From: Clostridia bacterium
GTDB lineage: Bacteria; Bacillota; Sulfobacillia; SLMV01
Direction of reading: 5' to 3'
Assembly: GCA_003551365.1 (NCBI GenBank)
Contig: PUMM01000063.1
Coordinates: 1 to 63,590 of the forward strand
Length of the DNA: 63,590 nucleotides
The translations under genes were made by a program, and so were the position numbers. Below, piece by piece: positions 8,393 through 17,396 of the stretch (its first letter is position 1; each line of letters opens with the position of its first letter). The notes beneath the pieces are model-generated. The model did no database searches, was not told where the DNA came from, and worked only from the letters and a program-made list of their open reading frames with translations.

Positions 8393-8930
8393 TGCACAGC
8401 TGCTGAATCAACGCAGCGCGCAGCTCATCCTGGCGGTTGGCACCGTGTTGATACTGGGGCTGGCCTTTGCCGCCTTTCAGCAGTACGGGGCCCTGGACGA
8501 TGCGCGCACGCGTTTGGCGGGGGAGGAGGAGGCGGTGGACGAGGCCGAGGCACAGCTCGACCGCCGGCTGGAGCTTGCGGAGGAGAGCGAGGAAATGGAG
8601 GAGACACTCAAAATCATGGAGGACATGGTGCCGCCCAAACCGGATGAGAGCGGCGTAATCTCAGACATCCAGGATTGGGCGGACGAGGCCGCAATAGACT
8701 TCATCTCCATCCAGTTCGCCGATCGGGTCGAGGAAGAGGAATACGTCCAGATGCCGGTGGAGCTGTCCTTTGCGGGAGGCTATGAGGATATGCTGGAGCT
8801 CACTCGGCACCTCATCGGAGCGGAACGGGCTTTCCGCATCGAGGAAGTTCGCATGGGTGGGGCGGACGGCGACCCTCCAGAATTGAGTGTATCGATTCGC
8901 TGCAGTGTGTTTTACGTTATCGATGAATAG
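8382..8930 (+). CDS. pilO: type IV pilus alignment protein PilO
   Basis: A 182-residue protein with one transmembrane helix (about residues 12-30), a long Glu/Ala-rich coiled coil and a C-terminal ferredoxin-like domain, the layout of PilO. Sequence similarity in this family is low, so the call relies on topology and on the position after pilM and pilN. The ATG at 8382 or the GTG just before it (8379) are both possible. The upstream extension of the frame lies inside pilN and was discarded. Confidence 0.8.
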   Translation: MTIDAQLLNQRSAQLILAVGTVLILGLAFAAFQQYGALDDARTRLAGEEEAVDEAEAQLDRRLELAEESEEMEETLKIMEDMVPPKPDESGVISDIQDWADEAAIDFISIQFADRVEEEEYVQMPVELSFAGGYEDMLELTRHLIGAERAFRIEEVRMGGADGDPPELSVSIRCSVFYVIDE

Positions 8931-8946
8931 GGAGTGTGGTCAGTCA

Positions 8947-9990
8947 ATGAAGGGAGAAAGAGAAGAACGGGGATCCGGAGACATGACGCGGGGCCGGGCG
9001 GTGGCCATCTGTGTTCTGTTGATCGTAGTTGGGGTTCCGTTTCTGGGGGCGATCGCCGGGGGCGGATACGGCGCCAGTCCGGCAGCTGCTTCCAGTTATC
9101 CCGGCGATCCCTTTCGCCTGCCGCGCATGCTGGAGGATGAAGAACCCGAGGATGACCCGGAGGAAGAACCCAGGGTGATCCGCCGACATACCACGCAGCA
9201 CGTGCCGGCTGAGGTGATTCAGGAGGTGGCGGGATCTCTCGGGATCGACGTTCAGACCGTGATCTTTCCGACCAACTCGCACGCCATGTGGGCGCGGGGC
9301 ACGGAAGAGGCGCATGCTGAACTGCGCGACCTGCTGAACACGGCCGACGCCGCAGAGAACCACATATCTCTGGGATACGAGATGCTATCCCTGGAGTACA
9401 TCTCACCGGAGCGGGCCGTGGATCTCCTGGAGGATGTCGGCTTGGAGCTGGAGAGGTACTTCTATTTCGGCTCTGCCCTGGTGGTTCTGGATGATGAGGT
9501 TGTGAACCAGTGGGGTGAGGTGGCCGATATGCTGCAGACTTTCGATGCCCCACCCGCGCAGGAGGAAGTGATATTCACCTTCTCGCTCGAGCACCTTTCG
9601 GCGTCGGATGCCAGCGGTATCCTGGACAGCATGGGTTTCGAGGGGGTCAGTGTGCGTCCCTTCGATTATCCCGATGAGGATATAGCCCGGGAGCTGGTGG
9701 TGGTATGTCCTCCTCATCTGGAGGACCGCGTTCACTCGACGCTGGAGGACATTGATGGTCGCAGGAGCTCCATCCGTATGCCGCTGGATTCGGCGCGCGG
9801 CGAGGGGGCCCGGGACGAACTGGAGGGCAAGCGCGGACTGCTCAGCCGTCTCTCCGGCGTCTCGGACCGGGCCATGCGCATCTCGCAGAATCTGACCGGT
9901 GATGATGACGATCCATGGTACGTTCTGTGGGTGGAGGAGACGCCGGACAATATCCAGCTGCTGCAGTCGCTGCTGGATGAATTCGACTGA
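8947..9990 (+). CDS. membrane-anchored protein with secretin N-type repeats but no secretin barrel
   Basis: A 347-residue protein at the place where pilQ stands in diderm pilus operons. There is one transmembrane helix or signal anchor (about residues 17-40) and an acidic Pro/Glu linker. Then come three repeated alpha/beta units resembling secretin N (NolW) domains, beginning near HVPAEVIQEVAGSLGIDV, ISLGYEMLSLEYISPERAVD and FTFSLEHLSASDASGILDSM. The long C-terminal beta-barrel domain of real secretins is missing. Inference: a ring or scaffold protein on the outside of the membrane, or a partner of PilN and PilO. The start is uncertain; ATGs at 8923 and 8983 are alternatives. Confidence 0.65.
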   Translation: MKGEREERGSGDMTRGRAVAICVLLIVVGVPFLGAIAGGGYGASPAAASSYPGDPFRLPRMLEDEEPEDDPEEEPRVIRRHTTQHVPAEVIQEVAGSLGIDVQTVIFPTNSHAMWARGTEEAHAELRDLLNTADAAENHISLGYEMLSLEYISPERAVDLLEDVGLELERYFYFGSALVVLDDEVVNQWGEVADMLQTFDAPPAQEEVIFTFSLEHLSASDASGILDSMGFEGVSVRPFDYPDEDIARELVVVCPPHLEDRVHSTLEDIDGRRSSIRMPLDSARGEGARDELEGKRGLLSRLSGVSDRAMRISQNLTGDDDDPWYVLWVEETPDNIQLLQSLLDEFD

Positions 9991-10015
9991 GCGGGACGGG
10001 GTCGTGGACGCAAAA

Positions 10016-10861
10016 CTACCCCAGCCACCAATCGAGTATCTGCTCTCCCCAGAAGAGCGTCAGGAGGAATCCGAGGGAGAGGAAGGGGCCGAACGGGACG
10101 GCAGGTCGCCCGTTGATGATGGTCATGCCCAGTATGCGTTGGGTGATCTCGGGCTCCTCTGATTCGAGGTCGATTTTCACTCCGTCGATGGAGCCGAGTT
10201 CGCGGCGAAAGAGCAGCATAACCACCCCTGCGAATACTAGAGCACTGATGGAGCCCAGCAGGATGGCCGGGACCAGCGGCAGGGGACCCAGCGCCGTTCC
10301 CATGAAGGCGCCCAGTTTGACGTCCCCCATACCCATTCCGGCTCCGCGGGTGGCGAGCAACAGAAGCAGGAAGAGACCGGCGCCCATCACCGCGCCCGCG
10401 ATGGCCTGGGTGGGAGACGGCCCGTAGGGATCCAGCCGCAGTGCCGCGGAGAGTGCGGCCACTCCCAGTGACGGCAGAACCACCACATTGGGGATGATGG
10501 TATGGTCAAAATCAATGGCCGCGATCAGTATGGCACTGGTCCCGTAGGCCACGTAGATTAGACCGGCGACCGGGTCAGGGCTGACGTGCAGGTAGGTGCC
10601 TATGAAGAGGGCGACCGTAGCCAGCTCCACCAGGAAGTAGCGGGGAGAGATCCGGACCGAGCAGTGGCGGCAGCGGCCGGACAGACCGATATAGCTCAAT
10701 AGCGGGATCAGGTCGATGGTAGTGAGCTGCGCGGCGCAGCTGGGGCACCTGCTCCGTCCGCTGATCGATTCCCCTCTGGGGATGCGGTGGATGAGCATGT
10801 TGCAGAAGCTGCCCCAGACGGCGCCCGCCGCAGCGGCAAATATGACGTCAAAGATTTGCAT
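10016..10861 (-). CDS. pilD: prepilin leader peptidase / N-methyltransferase PilD
   Basis: A 281-residue polytopic aspartic protease that trims and N-methylates type IV prepilins. The cytoplasmic zinc site is seen as CPSC (39-42) and CRHC (64-67). The catalytic aspartates are in AAIDFDHTIIPN and GMGMGDVKLGAFMG. The ATG at 10861 lies 8 nt after GGGGAGG. It faces away from pilB. As no TadV/CpaA-type peptidase occurs in the Tad locus, this enzyme may also process the Flp pilin; that is an inference. Confidence 0.93.
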   Translation of the reverse strand: MQIFDVIFAAAAGAVWGSFCNMLIHRIPRGESISGRSRCPSCAAQLTTIDLIPLLSYIGLSGRCRHCSVRISPRYFLVELATVALFIGTYLHVSPDPVAGLIYVAYGTSAILIAAIDFDHTIIPNVVVLPSLGVAALSAALRLDPYGPSPTQAIAGAVMGAGLFLLLLLATRGAGMGMGDVKLGAFMGTALGPLPLVPAILLGSISALVFAGVVMLLFRRELGSIDGVKIDLESEEPEITQRILGMTIINGRPAVPFGPFLSLGFLLTLFWGEQILDWWLG

Positions 10862-10998
10862 GTACTTGACCTCCCCATTTTGTTCCTAACCTCTTCGTCG
10901 GAGTCGGTCCGGTACCCTGCCGGAGGACCGATCGAAAGGTGCGGGAGCGGGGGATTGAACGCAAGCATATTTTGCGGTGAGAAGGGTGATGGCGACCC

Positions 10999-12708
10999 AT
11001 GGGCAGGAAACTGCGACCAAATTTCCTCGGGAAAAAGCTGGTCGACGACGGCGTTATCACGGACGAACAGCTGCGCGAGGCGCTGACCGATCAGCGCGCC
11101 CAGGGCAAGGAAAAGGACCTCCTCGGCAAGGTACTGGTGGAACAGGGTGCGTGTACGGAAGAGGACGTAGCCCGGGCCGTGGCCGAGCAGGCCAGAGTTC
11201 CCTGGGTCTCTCTGGAGGAATACCCGATCGATGCGGCGGCCACTGCCACCCTGTCGGCCGAGGATGCGGAGAAGTACAAGGCCCTGCCGGTGGCCTTCCG
11301 GGGCCGCAAGCTGGTAGTGGCCATGCGCTACCCCACAGACATTGTGGCCATGGATGACCTGCGGGCCCTCACCGGCTTCGATATTGATCCGATAGTGGTC
11401 ACGGATACCGATCTGGATCTGTTCATCGAGCGGTACGCACACCGCAGCATGGACGTTACCCAGACAGATGAAGAAGAGGAGGAACCGGATCCCGAGGATG
11501 CGTCCGGCGATGTGGTGCAGGCCGACGTCGATGATGTGCAGCGTCCCGCCGTGCAGCTGGCCAACATGATCCTGACCCAGGCGGTGCGGGACGAGGCGAG
11601 CGACATCCACATCGAGGCGCACGAGGGCTCCATGCGCATACGTTTTCGCATCGATGGAGTGCTGCACGACGTCATGCATCCCCCGCGGCGGATGCACGCT
11701 TCGCTCATATCCCGCGTCAAGATCATGGCGAGCATGGATATAGCCGAACGCCGCCTCCCGCAGGACGGCCGCATGACCCTGAACATTGAGGGGCGGGCCA
11801 TCGATGTGCGGGTGGCCTCGCTTCCCACCAGTTTCGGCGAGAGGCTGACATTGCGGCTTCTCGACCGGGGCGATCGACTGTTTACCCTGGAGGAGATGGG
11901 GATGGCCTCCGGGGCCCTGGCGCAATATGAGGACGCCATCAACCTGCCCTATGGCTTCATCCTGGTCACCGGCCCCACCGGCAGCGGCAAGTCCACCACT
12001 CTGTACGCCAGTCTCCAGGCCGTGGACAGTGTGACCAAGAACGTAATTACCGTGGAGGATCCCGTCGAGCGCCGGATGGACGAGATAAACCAGGTGCAGA
12101 TAAACCCCCGGGCCGGACTGACCTTCGCGTCCGGACTGCGCTCCATCCTGCGCTGCGACCCCGACATAGTGATGGTCGGAGAGATACGGGACAAGGAGAC
12201 AGCACAGATTGCTATAGAGGCGGCTCTGACCGGCCACCTGGTCTTTGCCACACTGCACACCAATGATGCTGCCGGTGCCGTCAGTCGCCTCACCGAAATG
12301 GAGGTGGAGCCCTACCTTACGGCCTCGTCGCTGGTATGCGTGGTGGCGCAGCGGCTGGCGCGCCGATTGTGTCTTCACTGTCGGGAACCCTACGAGATGC
12401 AGGCCGCCGAGGCGGAGGAGTTGATAGGGGTGACACCGGAGTCGGGAGAGGAGACCCTGCAGCTGTACAGGGCAAAAGAGGATGGCTGTTCGCGGTGCAG
12501 CTTCACGGGCTACCGCGGGCGCATTGGTCTGTATGAACTTCTGTCTGTTGATGAAGATATTCAGCAGCTCACGCTGGAAAGACGTTCATCCAACGAGATC
12601 AAACGAGCGGCAACCGCGGCGGGCATGAACACTCTTCGTCAGGACGGCATGCAGAAGCTGCGGGACGGGATAACTTCTGTAGAAGAGATGATGAGGGTGG
12701 TGCTATGA
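10999..12708 (+). CDS. pilB: type IV pilus extension ATPase PilB
   Basis: A 569-residue GspE/PilB hexameric ATPase that powers pilus assembly. The N-terminal MshEN-like domain (LGKKLVDDGVITDEQLREAL) can bind c-di-GMP in some relatives. Walker A is GPTGSGKSTT, the Asp box is VEDPVE, Walker B is DPDIVMVGEIRD, and the His box is LVFATLHTND. A zinc site is formed by LCLHC and CSRC. The protein is full length. Its stop overlaps the start of pilT by 4 bases. Confidence 0.95.
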   Translation: MGRKLRPNFLGKKLVDDGVITDEQLREALTDQRAQGKEKDLLGKVLVEQGACTEEDVARAVAEQARVPWVSLEEYPIDAAATATLSAEDAEKYKALPVAFRGRKLVVAMRYPTDIVAMDDLRALTGFDIDPIVVTDTDLDLFIERYAHRSMDVTQTDEEEEEPDPEDASGDVVQADVDDVQRPAVQLANMILTQAVRDEASDIHIEAHEGSMRIRFRIDGVLHDVMHPPRRMHASLISRVKIMASMDIAERRLPQDGRMTLNIEGRAIDVRVASLPTSFGERLTLRLLDRGDRLFTLEEMGMASGALAQYEDAINLPYGFILVTGPTGSGKSTTLYASLQAVDSVTKNVITVEDPVERRMDEINQVQINPRAGLTFASGLRSILRCDPDIVMVGEIRDKETAQIAIEAALTGHLVFATLHTNDAAGAVSRLTEMEVEPYLTASSLVCVVAQRLARRLCLHCREPYEMQAAEAEELIGVTPESGEETLQLYRAKEDGCSRCSFTGYRGRIGLYELLSVDEDIQQLTLERRSSNEIKRAATAAGMNTLRQDGMQKLRDGITSVEEMMRVVL

Positions 12709-13775
12709 GCGGCAGAATAGATCTGGACGAAATACTGCAGAAGACAGTGGAGATGGACGGGTCTGACCTTCATCTGACCCCGGGGCTGCCCCCGACAGTG
12801 CGGGTGCACGGGAATCTCAACCCGCTGAACGACTACCCGGAGGTTGGAGCGGACGAATTGAGCGAGCTGCTACACTCCGTGCTGGAAAAGCACCAGGCGG
12901 AGGAACTGGAGGAGCAGTGGGAACTGGATTTTTCCCACTCAGTTTCCGGTGTGAGTCGCTTCCGGGGCAACATAATGCGGCAACGAAACAGCCTGGCCGC
13001 AGTCTTCCGGGTGGTGCCGTGGGATGTTCCGCAGCTGGACACCCTGGGGCTGCCGGATTCCATAGAGGATCTGTGCGATCTGCCGCGCGGCATGGTGCTG
13101 GTCACCGGCCCCACCGGCAGCGGCAAATCGACCACACTGGCCGCTATGGTGGGGCGGGTCAACGAAGAGCGCGGCGTGAACATAATCACCATAGAGGATC
13201 CCATCGAGTTTCTGCACAAACACCGGCGCGCCATTATCAAACAGCGCGAGGTGGGCACCGACACGCATTCCTTCGCCAATGCTCTGCGGCACGCATTGCG
13301 CCACGACCCCGACGTGCTGCTGATCGGCGAGATGCGGGACCAGGAGAGTGTGGGCATTGCACTCACTGCGGCGGAGACGGGACACCTGGTCCTGTCGTCG
13401 CTGCATACGCAGACGGCTGCACTGACCATTCACCGCATAATCGATATGTTCCCGCAGGCCATGAAGGATCAGGTCCGCGGGCAGCTGGCCGACGCCCTGC
13501 AGGGCATCGTCGCTCAGCAGCTGCTGCCGCGGGCAGATGGGCCCGGACGGGTGGTGGCAGCCGAGGTGTTCATATCTACCTCCGCGGCCCGCAATCTGAT
13601 CCGTGAGGGCAATGAACACCAGTTGAACAGCGTCCTGGAGACCGGCCGGTCCGCCGGCATGCAGACCATGGACTATTCCCTGGCCTCTCTGAATCGCAGA
13701 GGTCTGATCGATCGGGAGACCGCCCTGGCCAACTGCGTGGACCGCAATTCCCTGCAGCGGCACATGAGTATGTAG
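12705..13775 (+). CDS. pilT: type IV pilus retraction ATPase PilT
   Basis: A 356-residue hexameric ATPase that depolymerises the pilus and drives twitching. It opens with a PAS-like N-domain (DGSDLHLTPGLPPTVRVHG). GPTGSGKSTTLAAM is Walker A, IEDPIEFLH the Asp box and HDPDVLLIGEMRD Walker B, followed by HLVLSSLHT and a C-terminal segment with the AAEVF pattern typical of PilT. It lacks the zinc motif of PilB, as expected. Together the two genes imply dynamic, retractable pili. Confidence 0.94.
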   Translation: MSGRIDLDEILQKTVEMDGSDLHLTPGLPPTVRVHGNLNPLNDYPEVGADELSELLHSVLEKHQAEELEEQWELDFSHSVSGVSRFRGNIMRQRNSLAAVFRVVPWDVPQLDTLGLPDSIEDLCDLPRGMVLVTGPTGSGKSTTLAAMVGRVNEERGVNIITIEDPIEFLHKHRRAIIKQREVGTDTHSFANALRHALRHDPDVLLIGEMRDQESVGIALTAAETGHLVLSSLHTQTAALTIHRIIDMFPQAMKDQVRGQLADALQGIVAQQLLPRADGPGRVVAAEVFISTSAARNLIREGNEHQLNSVLETGRSAGMQTMDYSLASLNRRGLIDRETALANCVDRNSLQRHMSM

Positions 13776-13909
13776 GGAGGTTTTCTCGCTCATCCGCCGA
13801 AGATGATGGTCGTGTAGCGTGGAGTGTTGCCGGCGAGCATGATTATCATCCACTGCTCCCGGGCCGCCCTGCGGACGGGAGGGACAGCTGATTTGAGGAG
13901 GTGTGGTCG

Positions 13910-15100
13910 GTGAGCAAAATCGATGAAGCCAAAGAAATCGTCAGATCGGCAGCGGAGTCGCTGCAGGACCGGGCATGGCAGCTGGCACTGGCGATGCATG
14001 AGAATCCGGAAATCGGGCACGAGGAGAAATTTGCCGCCGAACAGCTGACGCAATTTCTGCGCGAGCAAGAGTTCGAGGTTGAGCAGGGAACAGCGGGGAT
14101 GGACACCGCCTTTCTGGCCCGCTACAGCCGGGGAGATGGCCCCACGGTGGCCATCGTTGCGGAATATGATGCCCTGCCGGGCATGGGACACGCCTGTGGG
14201 CACAACATAATCGGAGCCGCCGCAGTTCTGGCTGGTGCCGCCGTGCGGGAGGCCATGGAGAGCGGCGACGGGCCGAACGGCACAGTGCTGGTCGTCGGCG
14301 CTCCCGCAGAAGAGGGCGCCGTGGACGATGCGGGCGGCAAGGTGATCATGGCCGATGAGGGCGTCTTCGATGAGGTGGACTGTGCCATGATGATCCACCC
14401 CTCCAACGCCCATCGATCCCGCGGTTTCAGTCTGGCCCGCGAGGCCCTGGAGATCTCCTATCACGGAAAGGCAGCGCATGCCGCCTCCGCACCGGACCGC
14501 GGCCGGAACGCCCTGGACGCAGCGATACTGAGTTTCAACGCCTGGAATGCGCTGCGGCAGCACGTGACTGACGATGTGCGCATTCACGGGGTGATAACGG
14601 AGGGCGGTTCCGCTCCCAACATTGTCCCGGATTTTGCGCAGGTGCGCATGTACGTGCGGGCCGAGGACGTGGACTATCTGGATGAAGTGGTGGAGAGAGT
14701 CAAGGAGGGCGCACGAGGCGCCGCCCGGGGGGCCGGCTGTGAGGTGGAGTTCCGGCAGACGGCCAATCGTTACGCCAACCTGATCTGCAACGATCCCCTG
14801 GCCGACACCTACGCAAAGAATCTGGCATCGCTCGGCGTGTCCGTCGATGACACGCCGAGACGGGGTGGGTCCACGGATATGGGTGACGTGAGTCAGATCG
14901 TCCCTTCCATACATCCGTACGTGGCCATAGCTCCCGAGAACGTGGCGGGTCACAGCACAGAGTTTGCTGCGGCTGCCGCCAGTGATGCGGGACGAGAGGG
15001 AATGTGGCTGGGTGCTGTCAGCATGGCCATGACCGCTCTGGAATGTCTGGGCGATGAAGAGTTGTTGGATGCTGTGCGCGAGGACTTTGCGTCTGACTAG
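13910..15100 (+). CDS. M20 family amidohydrolase (AbgB/p-aminobenzoyl-glutamate hydrolase type)
   Basis: A 396-residue zinc-dependent amidohydrolase. HENPEIGHEE opens the catalytic domain. GMGHACGHN carries the conserved Cys/His metal ligands, APAEEGAVDDAGG the catalytic glutamate, and MIHPSNAHR another ligand. A lid dimerisation domain follows. This pattern fits the M20D group, which includes AbgB-like hydrolases of N-acyl amino acids. The GTG at 13910 follows GAGGAGG by about 9 nt. It stands alone between pilT and a hairpin. The physiological substrate is unknown. Confidence 0.85.
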   Translation: MSKIDEAKEIVRSAAESLQDRAWQLALAMHENPEIGHEEKFAAEQLTQFLREQEFEVEQGTAGMDTAFLARYSRGDGPTVAIVAEYDALPGMGHACGHNIIGAAAVLAGAAVREAMESGDGPNGTVLVVGAPAEEGAVDDAGGKVIMADEGVFDEVDCAMMIHPSNAHRSRGFSLAREALEISYHGKAAHAASAPDRGRNALDAAILSFNAWNALRQHVTDDVRIHGVITEGGSAPNIVPDFAQVRMYVRAEDVDYLDEVVERVKEGARGAARGAGCEVEFRQTANRYANLICNDPLADTYAKNLASLGVSVDDTPRRGGSTDMGDVSQIVPSIHPYVAIAPENVAGHSTEFAAAAASDAGREGMWLGAVSMAMTALECLGDEELLDAVREDFASD

Positions 15101-15108
15101 ATGGACGG

Positions 15109-15144
15109 TGCGGCCGGAGCCACCCCCATGGGACTCCGGCCGCA
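15109..15144. terminator. 11-bp GC-rich hairpin between convergent genes
   Basis: TGCGGCCGGAG (15109-15119) pairs perfectly with CTCCGGCCGCA (15134-15144) around a 14-nt loop. It lies between the convergent ends of the M20 and SLH genes and could end transcription in both directions. A strong U-tract is missing, so termination is inferred. Confidence 0.5.
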
Positions 15145-15157
15145 GTGTATTTCCCAA

Positions 15158-16537
15158 CTACCGCGTGAGTACCGGGACCAGTTCCGGGGGTTCTTCCCCT
15201 CCATTTCCGGGATTGGCCGGATCGGTGACCTGCACATCGATGACGCTGCTTCGCTCCGTTTCTGTGTACTGTGCTTCTACCTCGATCTGGTGTCCTCCGG
15301 GTGACAATCCGGAATCCTCACAGGCCCGCAGCTGCAACTCCCACAGCGACCAACCTCCGGCTCGTCCGGCCGGCAGCAGCTGTACCTGGCTGCCCTCCGG
15401 TACAGTTGCCGTTACCTCGGTCGCACCTCCCTGCGTTTGAGCCAACACGTGAAAGTGCTTGCCCAGTGACTGCGTTTCCGGATCCACTTCCGCCTGCAGG
15501 TGCCGCCGGGACAGCTGGACCGGCACGCGAACTGCCTCAAAGGTGTTCCCATCCTGGTTTTCGGCAAATCCCCCCACGAAGTATGTCCCCGCGGCGGCGG
15601 GTGATCCGGAGTCATCATACCCGTCCCAGGTCACCTTCCCGGGTTCGCCGGACTGAGGTGCGTCGGGGAGGTGGACGATGGTTTGCCCGTTGCCATCAAT
15701 GATGTTCACCTGCCACTGCACCGTCGCCGTGTTGCGCAGCCCAGTTGCCTCTATGGACAGCTCGTCCCGATAGCCATCCCCGTCGGGATAAAAGACCGAG
15801 TAGGCCGGCTCAACCCGCATCAGGCAGCTCCGGTACAGTATAGTAACGGCCTCCGCCCGGGTGAGGGTGTCGTACATGCGCAGGGTGTCATCGTTGTAAC
15901 CGATGACCAGCCCCAGCTGCACGGCAGCCGCCACCAGACGGCGATCCCCCGGGGCGATGTGATGCTCGTCCACGTACGGGGAGAGGATGTCATCTGCATC
16001 ATCGTCGCTCAGCTGCTGCGGATAGCCGGTGAGATTCAGAGCGGCCATGATGAACTCCACGGCATCCAGTCGCCGTCCCGTCGCGTACAGGTTCAGTGTG
16101 CCTCCCGGCTCAGCGACCTCCCACTCCAGGGCCGCGGCCCGCAGCAGGCCGTAGGCCGGGTGACCGTACAGGGTCTGAGTTACAGCCAGGTCGGGCCACA
16201 GGCTGGGAGTCTGTTCGTCGGGAGCCAGTTGGAACAGTTTGCTCATCATATACAAAAGCTTCCCGCGGGTCATGGATGTGTCCGGGCGAAACTCGTAACC
16301 CATTTCCCATCCCCCGCCGGGAAGAAACACCGGAAACGGGAATCCGTTGGTCACCCCCTCCTTCCACAGGGTGTATACGTAGTGGTGTGACCAGTGACCG
16401 CAGAGATCGTGATACCAGGTGTCAGTTCCGGCCGGCCCCTCATCTCCCGGCTGCACGGCAGCTGCGCCGGATGCTCCAGCCAAAAGGATCAGGCCCGCCA
16501 GAGATGCGACAGCGATCCGCTTCAGATGCTTGCCCAT
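15158..16537 (-). CDS. secreted S-layer homology (SLH) domain protein with FlgD-like Ig domain
   Basis: A 459-residue exported protein. A signal peptide (MGKHLKRIAVASLAGLILLA, then AGASGAAA) is followed by SLH-type repeats: HWSHHYVYTLWKEGVTNGF with FRPDTSMTRGKLLYMM, later VAAAVQLGLVIGYNDDTLRMYDTLTRAEAVTIL. These bind pyruvylated cell-wall polymer. The C-terminal half contains an Ig-like fold (WDGYDDSGSPAAAGTYFV) as in FlgD-type repeats and ends in a Pro/Glu-rich tail. The ATG at 16537 lies behind GAGGAGGATT. A good promoter precedes it. Probably an envelope structural protein. Confidence 0.85.
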   Translation of the reverse strand: MGKHLKRIAVASLAGLILLAGASGAAAVQPGDEGPAGTDTWYHDLCGHWSHHYVYTLWKEGVTNGFPFPVFLPGGGWEMGYEFRPDTSMTRGKLLYMMSKLFQLAPDEQTPSLWPDLAVTQTLYGHPAYGLLRAAALEWEVAEPGGTLNLYATGRRLDAVEFIMAALNLTGYPQQLSDDDADDILSPYVDEHHIAPGDRRLVAAAVQLGLVIGYNDDTLRMYDTLTRAEAVTILYRSCLMRVEPAYSVFYPDGDGYRDELSIEATGLRNTATVQWQVNIIDGNGQTIVHLPDAPQSGEPGKVTWDGYDDSGSPAAAGTYFVGGFAENQDGNTFEAVRVPVQLSRRHLQAEVDPETQSLGKHFHVLAQTQGGATEVTATVPEGSQVQLLPAGRAGGWSLWELQLRACEDSGLSPGGHQIEVEAQYTETERSSVIDVQVTDPANPGNGGEEPPELVPVLTR

Positions 16538-16577
16538 GGCAATCCTCCTCTCGCCGCCCACTCGTCCGCGCTCCACT

Positions 16578-16606
16578 CTTATATCATGCATGGTAAATAT
16601 TTGCAA
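16578..16606 (-). promoter_or_regulatory. sigma-A-type promoter of the SLH gene
   Basis: On the minus strand TTGCAA (16606-16601) and TATAAG (16583-16578) are separated by exactly 17 bp, about 40 bp upstream of the SLH start codon. It is AT-rich compared with its surroundings. Confidence 0.65.
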
Positions 16607-16620
16607 ATACCAGGAAGGAC

Positions 16621-16651
16621 TTGACAATAGGGCGCCCATTTGGAATATTGT
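16621..16651 (+). promoter_or_regulatory. promoter of the Tad locus
   Basis: A perfect -35 box TTGACA (16621-16626) is followed by AATATT at 17 bp spacing, or TATTGT (16646-16651) at 19 bp. It lies about 20 bp before the cpaB start and is divergent from the SLH promoter. The -10 box is weaker than the -35. Confidence 0.5.
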
Positions 16652-16670
16652 GGGTGGAGGTGATGGGAAT

Positions 16671-17396
16671 TTGTGGGTTCCGCGGCGATATCTGATACTG
16701 AGTGCAGTGGTGGGGATCGGTGTTGCTCTGGCCTGTTATTTGTATCTACTGCCGGCAGAGGCAGAGGTCCCGGTGGTGGTGGCCGGGAGCGAAATTGATC
16801 CCCACGTAAGGATTTCGCAGGACATGGTGCAGGAGGAATCAGTCCCGGCGAGTGCGGCTCATCCCCTCAGCGTCGGAGAGGTTTCCTCCGTTCTGGGGCG
16901 ATACTCGACCAGGGAGATCATGCCGGGTGAGCAGGTGCTGGCTCCGGCTCTGGTGGATGCGGGAGACCGGGAGGGCGGGCTTCCGTGGCAGGTAAAAGAG
17001 GACCACCGGGCAATGGCCGTGCCGGCATCGCCCCGCCTCGCTGTGGGCGGTGCCCTGCGGCCGGGACATCTGGTGGATGTGGTGCACTATCGGGACAGTT
17101 CGGTGTACGGGCCGGCGGTGGGACGGACTCTACTCTCTGCCGTACCGGTGCTGCAGCTGCGGGACGGGGTGGGGACGGGCTGGGATAGCGAATCCCGGGA
17201 AGCCCCGGCCACCGCAGTGCTGTCCGTAACTCCGCGGCAGGCGGAGGCTCTTGCGTACGCCATGACCACCGGGGAGATATTTCTCACCGTGAGTCCGTAC
17301 GACCCCGCGTCCGGTGATGTTTCCGACCTCGGAGTGGGTGGCGGCAATCTCTTTGGATCATCAGACGACTGCCCAGAGGGTGACTCCCATGAATGA
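16671..17396 (+). CDS. cpaB: Flp pilus assembly protein CpaB/RcpC
   Basis: A 241-residue protein with one N-terminal transmembrane helix (about residues 8-25) and a SAF-like domain (VPVVVAGSEIDPHVRISQDMV; YSTREIMPGEQVL). It ends with the CpaB core (AMAVPASPRLAVGGALRPGHLVDVV). In the Tad system CpaB is an envelope component that accompanies the pilus. The TTG at 16671 has GGAGGTGAT five bases before. The same frame extends upstream but is not coding. It overlaps cpaE by 8 bases. Confidence 0.83.
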   Translation: MWVPRRYLILSAVVGIGVALACYLYLLPAEAEVPVVVAGSEIDPHVRISQDMVQEESVPASAAHPLSVGEVSSVLGRYSTREIMPGEQVLAPALVDAGDREGGLPWQVKEDHRAMAVPASPRLAVGGALRPGHLVDVVHYRDSSVYGPAVGRTLLSAVPVLQLRDGVGTGWDSESREAPATAVLSVTPRQAEALAYAMTTGEIFLTVSPYDPASGDVSDLGVGGGNLFGSSDDCPEGDSHE

